Assembly: GCA_965230275.1 (NCBI GenBank)
Contig: CBDDKO010000002.1
Location: 3,720,001 to 3,784,000, forward strand
Direction of reading: 5' to 3'
DNA: 64,000 nt
DNA from: JAJRRS01 sp965230275
GTDB lineage: Bacteria > Planctomycetota > Phycisphaerae > Phycisphaerales > Phycisphaeraceae
Shown: one piece after another, positions 17,166 through 23,906 of the stretch
How the letters are laid out: each line of letters opens with the position of its first letter
Position numbering within the stretch: position 1 is the first letter of the stretch
Made by a program: the position numbers and the translations under genes
Notes under the pieces: model-generated
Database searches by the model: none
What the model was told of the DNA's origin: nothing
The model's input: only the letters and a program-made list of their open reading frames with translations

Positions 17166-17705
17166 ATGACTGATAGAAAGAATATCGACATTGTATACGA
17201 CGGACGGTTCCTGAAGATGGCTAGACGTGATCACTGGGAGTACGCCACCCGTACGGGGGCTACCGGTGTCGTTGCGATCGTGGCGATGCATGATGACGGC
17301 CGGGTGGTGCTGGTGGAACAAAGACGCCCACCTGTGGATAGTCGTGTGATCGAGCTGCCCGCCGGCTTGGCAGGTGATATCGACGATACAGAGAGCCTAC
17401 TCACCGCAGCCAAACGGGAGCTGGAAGAAGAGACCGGTTACTCGGCATCGAGTTGGAAGCTGTTATTCACTGGGTATTCCTCGGCAGGCTTGACTGATGA
17501 AGCCATCACCTTCTACCTGGCGGCCGGGTTAACCCGGATAGGAGCGGGAGGTGGCGACCGCAGTGAAGACATCCAAATACATGAGGTACAGATCGAAGCA
17601 CTATTCGAGTGGATCGCGGAGAGGACCCATGAAGGAGTCGGCGTGGATGCCAAACTATTCGCCGGAATCTACGCCGCATTAGAGACAATGAAGAAAGAGA
17701 AATGA
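17166..17705 (+). CDS. Nudix hydrolase, ADP-ribose pyrophosphatase type
   Basis: Splits ADP-ribose to AMP and ribose 5-phosphate. The 179-residue protein has the ADPRase pattern ELPAGLAGD before the Nudix box, with G70, E76, R84, E85, E88, E89 and G91 in standard spacing (AAKRELEEETGY). GGAAG lies 8 bases before the ATG; a GTG just upstream (17163) is less likely. The enzyme would clear free ADP-ribose released by the four hydrolases of the operon, lower the NrtR ligand, and return ribose 5-phosphate to the PRPP synthetase. Confidence 0.9.
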   Translation: MTDRKNIDIVYDGRFLKMARRDHWEYATRTGATGVVAIVAMHDDGRVVLVEQRRPPVDSRVIELPAGLAGDIDDTESLLTAAKRELEEETGYSASSWKLLFTGYSSAGLTDEAITFYLAAGLTRIGAGGGDRSEDIQIHEVQIEALFEWIAERTHEGVGVDAKLFAGIYAALETMKKEK

Positions 17706-17706
17706 A

Positions 17707-18255
17707 GTGAACACGAGCAATCTTAAGAAAGTCAGCAAATCAATGAGCTACGTGCTCAGGCACCGCCCCGACACGATCGGTATCGAATTGGAGCCGAACG
17801 GGTGGATCGCTGTAGACAAACTACTCCAGGCTTTTGCCCGTAGTGGCAAATCGTATTCACGTGCCTTGATCGACCAGGTCGTCGCGGATAACGACAAGCA
17901 GCGATTCGAGTTCAATGATGACGGATCCAAGGTCCGAGCCCGGCAGGGACATTCGGTTCAGATCGATCTGGGTTACGAGCCGGCGATCCCACCGAACGTG
18001 CTCTATCACGGCACCGCTACCCGTAATCTGGACTCGATCAAAGAGAAAGGCCTGATCAAAGGCAATCGACATCATGTCCATATGTCCACCGACAAGCAGA
18101 CCATGCTGGCGGTCGCCATGCGTCACGGTAAGCCGGTTCTATTGGAGATAGACGCGGCCCGCATGCATGACGATGGCCACAAGTTCTTCGTCACTGGTAA
18201 TGACGTCTGGCTCACAGATCATGTTCCACGCGAGTACCTCCATGAGGCACAGTAA
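17707..18255 (+). CDS. kptA: RNA 2'-phosphotransferase (Tpt1/KptA family)
   Basis: Uses NAD+ to remove a 2'-phosphate from RNA through an ADP-ribosylated intermediate; some homologues also place ADP-ribose on 5'-phosphate ends of RNA or DNA. The 182-residue protein has the whole family pattern: SMSYVLRHRPDTIGI (12-26), RARQGHSV (77-84), YHGTATRNLDSI (100-111) and HHVHMS (122-127), so the Arg-His-Arg-type active site is kept. It starts with GTG one base after the Nudix stop and closes the operon. It is the only NAD+-consuming transferase on the island, so it is the best candidate for the enzyme that makes the ADP-ribose mark. Confidence 0.93.
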   Translation: MNTSNLKKVSKSMSYVLRHRPDTIGIELEPNGWIAVDKLLQAFARSGKSYSRALIDQVVADNDKQRFEFNDDGSKVRARQGHSVQIDLGYEPAIPPNVLYHGTATRNLDSIKEKGLIKGNRHHVHMSTDKQTMLAVAMRHGKPVLLEIDAARMHDDGHKFFVTGNDVWLTDHVPREYLHEAQ

Positions 18256-18290
18256 TCCTCCATTGACCAGTTCCTCATCAGAGATGGGGT

Positions 18291-18377
18291 ATTACAACCA
18301 TTTACAACCAATCCGTGTCCGGAAGGGTGACGGGTAAGTGCCAAGCGGGTGCCACGTGGATGCCCGGATGGTTGTAA
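18291..18377. repeat. TTACAACCA sites, putative integrase arm sites (right)
   Basis: Two adjacent direct copies (18291-18300, 18301-18310) and one inverted copy (18369-18377). They match the left-arm pair at 3736-3757 in sequence. Confidence 0.5.
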
Positions 18378-18453
18378 CAACGCCTTGCAAACCTTGGGCA
18401 TGAGCATCGAAAGTGCTTTGAAATAAGGGGTTTTCGGCACGCGCTCGGCGCCG

Positions 18454-18490
18454 TTGGGAAGCTGACACTCTACCATTGAGTTACACCCGC
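18454..18490. repeat. island attachment repeat, right copy (attR), stranded tRNA-Gly 5' half
   Basis: 37 bases identical to 3623-3659. On the minus strand this is the tRNA from its 5' end to the anticodon loop, with no 3' half after it. It is the chromosomal 5' half left behind by insertion. Confidence 0.85.
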
Positions 18491-18505
18491 GTGGGTGATC
18501 GGCGT

Positions 18506-18535
18506 ATTGTAGCACCGCTGAGACTTCGATCGCAA
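18506..18535 (-). promoter_or_regulatory. displaced original tRNA-Gly promoter
   Basis: On the minus strand, TTGCGA (18535-18530) and TACAAT (18511-18506) with an 18-base spacer sit 16 bases upstream of the stranded tRNA half. This placement is expected of the native promoter before insertion. Confidence 0.5.
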
Positions 18536-18621
18536 GATCATCACCAGTACGACGGCACCCATTTGGCGTAAAACGGCCGTGGGATTCCGGGGGCTCCCGA
18601 AAGGACTTCCGGGGTTGGGGA

Positions 18622-19056
18622 TCAGACCCACACGCTGATGAAGATCGCGTCCTCAGTCCGCTTGCCGACCAGTTGGCCGATCGACTGGCTGACGAACTTC
18701 ACCTCGTACTCGGGGTGGTTGTCCAGCCAGGAGTTGATCTGGTTATCCAGGTGCTCGATCGCGTCCAGCCGGAGCTTCGAGGTAAACGTCTTCACATGGA
18801 TTGCGCCTGCGCCGGTGACATTGGGCGTGCGCTTCCAGTGCTCTTCGTGGGGTTTGCGTGTATCAAACGTCCGGATCTTGTTCGATCCGACCACGCTGCT
18901 GGCCCCTTCCGACACCGCATCCAATTCAATCGGCGTCAGCTCGTCTGCATCGTGATCCGTCGTGTCGTTCTCCTCCGCGTCGTTGGTCTCGATCGGGATC
19001 GCGTTGGCTAACAACTGTTCTTCACTGACATGATTCGGGTCGTTCGGCTCGGGCAT
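18622..19056 (-). CDS. conserved planctomycete-type hypothetical protein
   Basis: A 144-residue protein with an acidic, low-complexity N-terminal half (residues 1-55, rich in Asp, Glu and Asn) and a folded C-terminal half. The second half reads TGAGAIHVKTF...LDNQINSWLDNHPEYEVKFV...SIGQLVGK...ISVWV, a pattern I associate with small planctomycete proteins of unknown role. There is no signal or membrane segment. It lies just outside the island, so it marks native chromosome on the right side. Start ATG at 19056 is preceded by AAGGGAG at a good distance. Confidence 0.7.
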   Translation of the reverse strand: MPEPNDPNHVSEEQLLANAIPIETNDAEENDTTDHDADELTPIELDAVSEGASSVVGSNKIRTFDTRKPHEEHWKRTPNVTGAGAIHVKTFTSKLRLDAIEHLDNQINSWLDNHPEYEVKFVSQSIGQLVGKRTEDAIFISVWV

Positions 19057-19185
19057 CGGTTACTCCCTTGCGTAGATACCGTCCAGAAGTGGACCTCCAA
19101 GATCAAGCTCACCAGACTACTCTATCCCGAACATACGCGCCCGACAAGCCTGATTCTTAGCTGGCTTGCTTCGCACATCAATCTT

Positions 19186-19575
19186 TCATAGCACCACCAC
19201 ACGCCAGCGCTGGCCGTGTATCCGTCGCGCTTCAACCAGACCCCTGAACCGACGCATCCTCACGTCCCACACCATCCGATCACGACGCCATTGCCGCACG
19301 ACCACAAGCCCTTCATCCACACGCGACACCGACCCACGACCGCCGCCGATCGGCCCCTCGTAGGTCAGGTAAGCCCGGCGATGCATCGGGATCTCGACTA
19401 CCTCAAAGCCGCCCAGACTTCCCCAGACCCCGTCGTCCGGCCCGACGCGAGCCGTCCACAAGCCCGCCCCAGGAATCCCGGGCTCGCACTGGTCCGCCGG
19501 CGTCCCCACCAGCCAGTCGTGGTGATCTCCCGCAGGCGTTCGGTGCTTGAGCAGGGCGGTTGGTACACACAGCAT
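19186..19575 (-). CDS. conserved planctomycete-type hypothetical protein
   Basis: A 129-residue protein read on the minus strand. The motifs HHDWLVGTP, LWTARVG, MHRRAYLTYEGPIGGGRGSVSRVDEG resemble small proteins seen repeatedly in planctomycetes, so I prefer this strand to the overlapping plus-strand frame. No signal peptide or known catalytic motif. The 200 bases upstream contain the divergent promoter of the TPR lipoprotein gene. Function is unknown. Confidence 0.62.
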   Translation of the reverse strand: MLCVPTALLKHRTPAGDHHDWLVGTPADQCEPGIPGAGLWTARVGPDDGVWGSLGGFEVVEIPMHRRAYLTYEGPIGGGRGSVSRVDEGLVVVRQWRRDRMVWDVRMRRFRGLVEARRIHGQRWRVVVL

Positions 19576-19706
19576 GACATGGATCCCATCAAAAGCTGCC
19601 CCCGACCCTCCCTCGCCGACCGTCCGGGTCCGAGAAGGATACGCCTGAATCCGCCCGGACGCAGGGTCCCGATCTCACACACACGGGGGATAACTTCGGG
19701 GCGATC

Positions 19707-19735
19707 TTAACGTGCGCTAGCCGATAGTCTATATT
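19707..19735 (+). promoter_or_regulatory. promoter of the TPR lipoprotein gene
   Basis: TTAACG (19707-19712) and TATATT (19730-19735) with a 17-base spacer, 41 bases before the ATG. Confidence 0.5.
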
Positions 19736-19776
19736 TATACCGATACTCACCCGGCTTACTTGCCAAAGGGACCACC

Positions 19777-20487
19777 ATGACGATCAGGCCTAACATCCAG
19801 CCCCGCTCACGCTTGCACGCCTTGCTCCTGTCTATCTGCTTCTGCCTGCCCATGTTGGCGGTCGGCTGCCAGAACTCGCTGAACCTGCGCAACGAGGGTG
19901 TCCTCGCCATGAAGCGGGGCCAGCACCAGCTCGCCGTCCAGAAGCTGACCAAAGCCGTCGAGATCCACCCCAGCAACGCCCGTAACCGCTACGAACTCGG
20001 CCGGGCCTATCTCGCCGTCGATGAAAACATCAAGGCCCAGTACGAACTGGAAAAAGCCTACTCGCTTAGGCCCAAAGACGACGAGCTCACCCCCGACGTC
20101 CTTGACCACCTCGCCGAGGCGCTCTTCCGTCAGGACCAGACCGCCAGCCTCTACGCCTTCCTCGACAAGCACGTCGACGAGGTCCCCAGCACACGCGACT
20201 ACCTCCGCCAGGGCAAGTACTTCGCCAAGGCCGGCGACCCCGACGCCGCACGCCTCGCCTACCGCAAAGCAACCTACTTCGCCGACCATGGCGACCCCAA
20301 GCCCTACCTCGCCATCGCCGACTTCTACAGCAACATCGGTGACGAGCCCAACGCCGTCCTCGCCCTGCGCTACGCCAACTACGTCGACCCCGGCAACCGC
20401 GCCGCCGCCGAGCGCCTCCGCAAGTTCGGCATCGTCCCCGGCCCCACCATCTCAGAAGAACCCCCCAAGCCCGCGCTGCTGCGCTGA
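19777..20487 (+). CDS. TPR-repeat lipoprotein
   Basis: A 236-residue protein with a signal peptide ending in the lipobox LAVGC, so it is probably lipid-anchored and exported. It then has tetratricopeptide repeats: the first unit (about 38-72, GVLAMKRGQHQLAVQKLTKAVEIHP) and the second (73-106) are clear, and further helical pairs follow to about residue 220 (YRKATYFADHGDPK, LRYANYVDPGN). TPR proteins act as scaffolds, for instance in envelope biogenesis; nothing here fixes the partner. The start ATG lies after a good promoter. Confidence 0.85.
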   Translation: MTIRPNIQPRSRLHALLLSICFCLPMLAVGCQNSLNLRNEGVLAMKRGQHQLAVQKLTKAVEIHPSNARNRYELGRAYLAVDENIKAQYELEKAYSLRPKDDELTPDVLDHLAEALFRQDQTASLYAFLDKHVDEVPSTRDYLRQGKYFAKAGDPDAARLAYRKATYFADHGDPKPYLAIADFYSNIGDEPNAVLALRYANYVDPGNRAAAERLRKFGIVPGPTISEEPPKPALLR

Positions 20488-20508
20488 ACCTTGATTGAAG
20501 CACCGCCG

Positions 20509-20634
20509 CCGCGCCCGCGTTGCGGGCGGGCTATTGCCTTGATACTTCACACCCTAGCGGTTGAATGAGTCGTATACGTATTGTCGTGAATCTTACAATC
20601 ACTAAGTCTTAGCCCGCCCGCAACGCGGGCGCGG
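20509..20634. repeat. REP family A inverted pair (left of RAYT 1)
   Basis: Two 25-base GC-rich palindromic units, forward at 20509-20533 and reverse at 20610-20634. The core stem is GCCCGC-GTT-GCGGGC with a conserved CTA at one edge. They flank the transposase gene at 20663 on its left side. Confidence 0.85.
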
Positions 20635-20662
20635 CAAACAACCATTCGTCTGCGGGGGCCCC

Positions 20663-21145
20663 ATGCCGGTCTACCTCTTCACCTACCACGCCTACGGCTC
20701 GTGGCTTCCCGATCGTGCGCGCGGCTACACCCGCAAGTCCCACGGCGTCCTCCCGCCCGATCCCGACATGGCCGATCGCTATCGCCGCAATATGGCTCAG
20801 CGGCCCGCGACGTTCTCGCCCGCCATACAGCGCCGCATGATCGAAGAACTCGTCACCGCCTGTCAGCGGCAAGGCTATGACCTCCGAGCCGTCGCCACGG
20901 ACCCGTCGCACCTGCACGCCCTGGCCGCTTGGCGATCCACCCGGGCGTGGTCGCGGGTCCGGGCCGGGTTGCAGCATTCACTGTCGCGCCGACTCAATCA
21001 GGACCTCGGGAGACGCACGTGGTTCGCCGCTCACCCCAGCCGAAAGCGTGTCAAGGATCGTGAGCATCTTGACTATCTGACGGGTCAGTATTTACCGAAT
21101 CATCGTGGCTGGAAGTGGGACCGCGAACGAGGCCTGTACCGCTAA
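20663..21145 (+). CDS. REP-associated tyrosine transposase (RAYT), Y1 type
   Basis: A 160-residue single-strand transposase of the IS200-like Y1 superfamily. The HUH motif is SHLHAL (about residues 77-82) and the nucleophile Tyr is in HLDYLTGQYLPNH near 132-144. It begins VYLFTYHAYGSWLPDR, as RAYT proteins do. Full REP palindromes of one family flank it on both sides in inverted orientations, as in known RAYT/REP systems, where the enzyme is thought to move or cut REP DNA. It is single copy here and looks intact. Confidence 0.88.
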   Translation: MPVYLFTYHAYGSWLPDRARGYTRKSHGVLPPDPDMADRYRRNMAQRPATFSPAIQRRMIEELVTACQRQGYDLRAVATDPSHLHALAAWRSTRAWSRVRAGLQHSLSRRLNQDLGRRTWFAAHPSRKRVKDREHLDYLTGQYLPNHRGWKWDRERGLYR

Positions 21146-21146
21146 C

Positions 21147-21296
21147 CCGCGCCCGCGTTGCGGGCGGGCTAGAACTTTGGAGTCATTCGCACAAGGTTCA
21201 CTGACATCGCAATAAAACGCCCCAACGCGGGCGCGGTTATAGTAAACCTGCATCGCCCTGATTCAAGGTCCTAGCCCGCCCGCAACGCGGGCGCGG
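21147..21296. repeat. REP family A group (right of RAYT 1)
   Basis: A forward copy at 21147-21171, a partial reverse copy at 21221-21236 and a full reverse copy at 21272-21296. The full copies are identical to those on the left side. Confidence 0.85.
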
Positions 21297-21323
21297 CGCC
21301 TCACGTATTGATGCCCCGTTCAC

Positions 21324-22085
21324 TTACGCTTTACCGCTTAATCGTCTGCGGTGCAGACCGCCCACGATCGCGACGATCGCCGCCAACACACCCAGGCCCG
21401 CCGGTTCGGGGATCGGGTTACCGCCTGGATTTGGATCACCCGGATTGGGATTCGGATTCGGATTCGGATTGGGATTCGGATTAGGGTTGGGATCAGGGTC
21501 GGGATCGGGATCCGGGTCCGGATCAGGATCGGGTATCGGCCTTTCCCCGGGCGGTTTGATGTATAACTCGGAGAAGTCGGCGTACCCGTCCGTGATTTCG
21601 ATATGAGCATCAATTTTGCCGTCGTATCCGGGGTTGGTTACATACCACAACGACCCGAGCGCATCCGTCGAGAATGTCAGCGTCATCACGTGCAGGTCTA
21701 ATCCGATGTCAGACGCGTTCGTGTTGTACCACGCCATCCCGATGCCCGTCTCATCGAAAAATGCAGTTGAGGGCCCACCTAGATCACCCGCACCTAGTCC
21801 GCCGCCGAAGTTCGGATCGTTATTAATCGATATATAGCTGTCGCCGGGTTCACTGAAAAACGTCTTTCTGTAGGACCCGTCGCTGTCGTACATCATGCCC
21901 GATGTCAGGTTGGATAGCGCCACCATTGAGGTGAGATCGTTGTCGCTATCAATCGTAAACGTGTTGACGACATACCCCGGCAGCAGCGCGTCGTCATGGG
22001 TGACGTTCATGCTCAGCAGCGCGTGGGTCGGCGTCGAGGCGATCGCGCAGACGACAAGACCGGTGGTCAGTGATTTGGCGGACAT
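21324..22085 (-). CDS. PEP-CTERM sorting-domain protein with Asp-Pro/Asn-Pro repeat
   Basis: Exported 253-residue surface or matrix protein. A signal peptide (about 1-23) is followed by a beta-rich domain, then a dipeptide repeat (DP units changing to NP units, about residues 178-215), and a C-terminal sorting signal: PEP motif (IPEPAGLG), hydrophobic helix and RRR. Exosortase would process it. The frame is open to 22280, but ATG 22085 has AGGGGG 8 bases upstream and starts the signal peptide. The repeat tract would act as a stiff linker between the folded domain and the anchor. Confidence 0.85.
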   Translation of the reverse strand: MSAKSLTTGLVVCAIASTPTHALLSMNVTHDDALLPGYVVNTFTIDSDNDLTSMVALSNLTSGMMYDSDGSYRKTFFSEPGDSYISINNDPNFGGGLGAGDLGGPSTAFFDETGIGMAWYNTNASDIGLDLHVMTLTFSTDALGSLWYVTNPGYDGKIDAHIEITDGYADFSELYIKPPGERPIPDPDPDPDPDPDPDPNPNPNPNPNPNPNPNPGDPNPGGNPIPEPAGLGVLAAIVAIVGGLHRRRLSGKA

Positions 22086-22416
22086 AGCTACCCCCTTTGG
22101 ATGTGATGGCGAAACGTCTACAGGCCCAATAAAGGAAATTGTAGTCTGAATAACACTCTTTACAAGTGGCCGACACGTAGCGAGGGGGGCGGACAACGTC
22201 GGTGGGGCCGTCGCGATACGGTCTGCCGGATTGGATACGGCCTGTGAATAGATTTGAGTAATCACGCAATAAATAGTCAAAATTGGACTTATATCAATAC
22301 TCCCGGGTCTGCATCATCCCCCCGACTCGCCCGGAGTCATTGTGTGGGCTAAAATTGGGGTTTGCGGATCGGCCCGGGGTAGGGCTGACCCATAAACCTG
22401 GGCACGAAGTACCACT

Positions 22417-23757
22417 ATGAATATCGTGATCTGTGGGGCGGGCGAGGTGGGCCGGCACTGCGCCGAGGTCCTTGCCGCCCAAGGCCACAACATCACCGTG
22501 GTCGATCAACTCACCGAGAAGCTCGCCGAGTTGGACGACATCCTCGACGTGCGCAACCTCGAAGGCAATGCGGTCCACGCCGACGTGCTGCTCGAGGCCG
22601 GCTGCGCCAAGGCCGACTTGGTCGTCGCCGCTATGAACAGCGACGAGATGAATCTGCTCTCGGCCTCGATCGCCAAGGCGCTGGGCGCAAGCAAGGTCAT
22701 CGCACGTGTGCATCACTCGGCCTACTTCGAGAAGCGCGGCCTGGACTACGGCCGGCACCTGGGGATCGACCACCTGCTCTGCCCCGAGTTCTCCACCGCC
22801 CGGGCCATCGCCTCAACGCTCCGCAGCCCCGGCGCGCTTGCGATCGAGCAGTTCGCACGCGGCCAGGTCGAGATGCAACAGCTGCCCGTTTCCGAAAACG
22901 CCAAGGCCATCGGCGCCGAGCTGGCGTCGATCAAGCTCCCCGCATCCAGCCGGCTCGCCGTCGTCGAGCGTGAGGGCACCGCCTTCCTACCCGATGCACG
23001 CACCGTCATCCAGAAGGGTGACATCGTCACGATCATCGGTCAGTCCGAAGGCTTCGACAAGGCCCGCAAGCTCTTCCACATCGAGACCAACAGCAGCCGT
23101 CGCGTCATGATCCTCGGCGGCAGCGCCCAGTGTGTCTGGGTCTGCCGGGCACTGAAGAACCGTGGATTTACGATCCGTGTCTTTGAGAGCGAGGAAGCCC
23201 GGGCCCATGAGTTGGCGGAGAAGCTGGACTGGGCCACCATCCTCAACGTCGATGCCGTCAACACCGATGCCCTGCGCGATGAGCGTGTCGACCTGGCCGA
23301 CGTTTTCCTGGCCCTGACCGGTGACGAGGAACGCAACATCCTCGCCGCCGCCCGCGCCAAGAGCATGGGTGTCAAGAACGCCGTAGCCCTGCTGCAGCGC
23401 ACCACCTACCAGCACCTGCTCAGCCACGTCGGGATCGACAACGCCTTCAGCCCACGGGTCAGCGCCGTGACCGAGGTGCTTCGTAGGATGGACGCCGGCC
23501 CGGTCAAACACCTGGCGAGCCTCGCTGAGAAGATCGCGGAGGTCTACGAATTGAGCGTTCCCGCCGGGGAGGGCAAGGCCGTCAACCGCCCGCTCAAGGA
23601 GGTCAAGCTCCCAGCCAACACCATGATCGCCGCCGTGCAGCGCGATGACGAGGTCTTCGTCCCCGGGGCTGAGAGCCGGATCGAGCCCGGTGACACGGTG
23701 ATCGCCATCGCCCCCGAGATCGCCAAGAAAGCCCTGCGAAAACTCTTCAATGCATAG
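22417..23757 (+). CDS. trkA: Trk potassium uptake regulatory subunit TrkA
   Basis: Cytoplasmic NAD(H)/ATP-binding gate of the Trk potassium channel. The 446-residue protein has two RCK units. The first has the Rossmann motif GAGEVG (7-12) and VVDQ at the end of strand 2; the second begins VMILGGSAQC near 229, with a less regular glycine loop. Each is followed by a TrkA-C domain (LPASSRLAVVEREG; LPANTMIAAVQRDD). Its partner trkH begins 149 bases later, with a REP and heptamer repeats between. Confidence 0.93.
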   Translation: MNIVICGAGEVGRHCAEVLAAQGHNITVVDQLTEKLAELDDILDVRNLEGNAVHADVLLEAGCAKADLVVAAMNSDEMNLLSASIAKALGASKVIARVHHSAYFEKRGLDYGRHLGIDHLLCPEFSTARAIASTLRSPGALAIEQFARGQVEMQQLPVSENAKAIGAELASIKLPASSRLAVVEREGTAFLPDARTVIQKGDIVTIIGQSEGFDKARKLFHIETNSSRRVMILGGSAQCVWVCRALKNRGFTIRVFESEEARAHELAEKLDWATILNVDAVNTDALRDERVDLADVFLALTGDEERNILAAARAKSMGVKNAVALLQRTTYQHLLSHVGIDNAFSPRVSAVTEVLRRMDAGPVKHLASLAEKIAEVYELSVPAGEGKAVNRPLKEVKLPANTMIAAVQRDDEVFVPGAESRIEPGDTVIAIAPEIAKKALRKLFNA

Positions 23758-23784
23758 TGAGCCAGCAGCCCCGGTTGAAACCGA

Positions 23785-23809
23785 CCGCGCCCGCGTTGCG
23801 GGCGGGCTA
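23785..23809. repeat. REP family A copy between trkA and trkH
   Basis: A 25-base copy identical to those beside RAYT 1, 28 bases after the trkA stop. A hairpin here could separate the expression of the two genes. Confidence 0.85.
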
Positions 23810-23852
23810 TAAAACCCAGACAATCACAAGCCAACACTTATCCGCTTCTGAC

Positions 23853-23906
23853 TATACCCCAGACCCTATACCCCAGACCCCAGACCCCAGACCCCAGACC
23901 CCACCC
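23853..23906. repeat. heptamer repeat (CCCCAGA) upstream of trkH
   Basis: About seven units of CCCCAGA with variants containing TATA, ending next to the trkH start codon, so they occupy the ribosome-binding region. Confidence 0.75.

Larger units (their letters stand above)
3623..18490. mobile_element. genomic island integrated in tRNA-Gly
   Basis: A 14.9-kb segment bounded by a 37-bp perfect direct repeat (3623-3659 and 18454-18490) of the 5' half of tRNA-Gly. One mismatch and six more matching bases follow the repeat. Inside lie a truncated C5 methyltransferase, an IS5-like element, a zinc-ribbon protein and thirteen NAD+/ADP-ribose genes, all cluster genes on the plus strand. Copies of TTACAACCA sit near both ends, as integrase arm sites would. 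I see no integrase gene, so the element is either fixed or moved by an enzyme encoded elsewhere. The boundaries are read directly; the mobility is inferred. Confidence 0.82.
18256..18621. other. island right arm and junction, no gene
   Basis: 366 bases without a coding frame. It holds the TTACAACCA sites, the tRNA 5'-half repeat and the displaced chromosomal tRNA promoter. The sequence beyond about 18540 is ordinary flank of the minus-strand gene that ends at 18622. Confidence 0.6.

Noticed and set aside
19216..19710. 164-residue plus-strand frame
   Set aside because: Pro/Arg/His-rich; the opposite frame at 19186-19575 has conserved-looking motifs instead.
20087..20503. Arg/Gly-rich frame opposite the TPR lipoprotein
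   Set aside because: Low-complexity shadow of the TPR gene.
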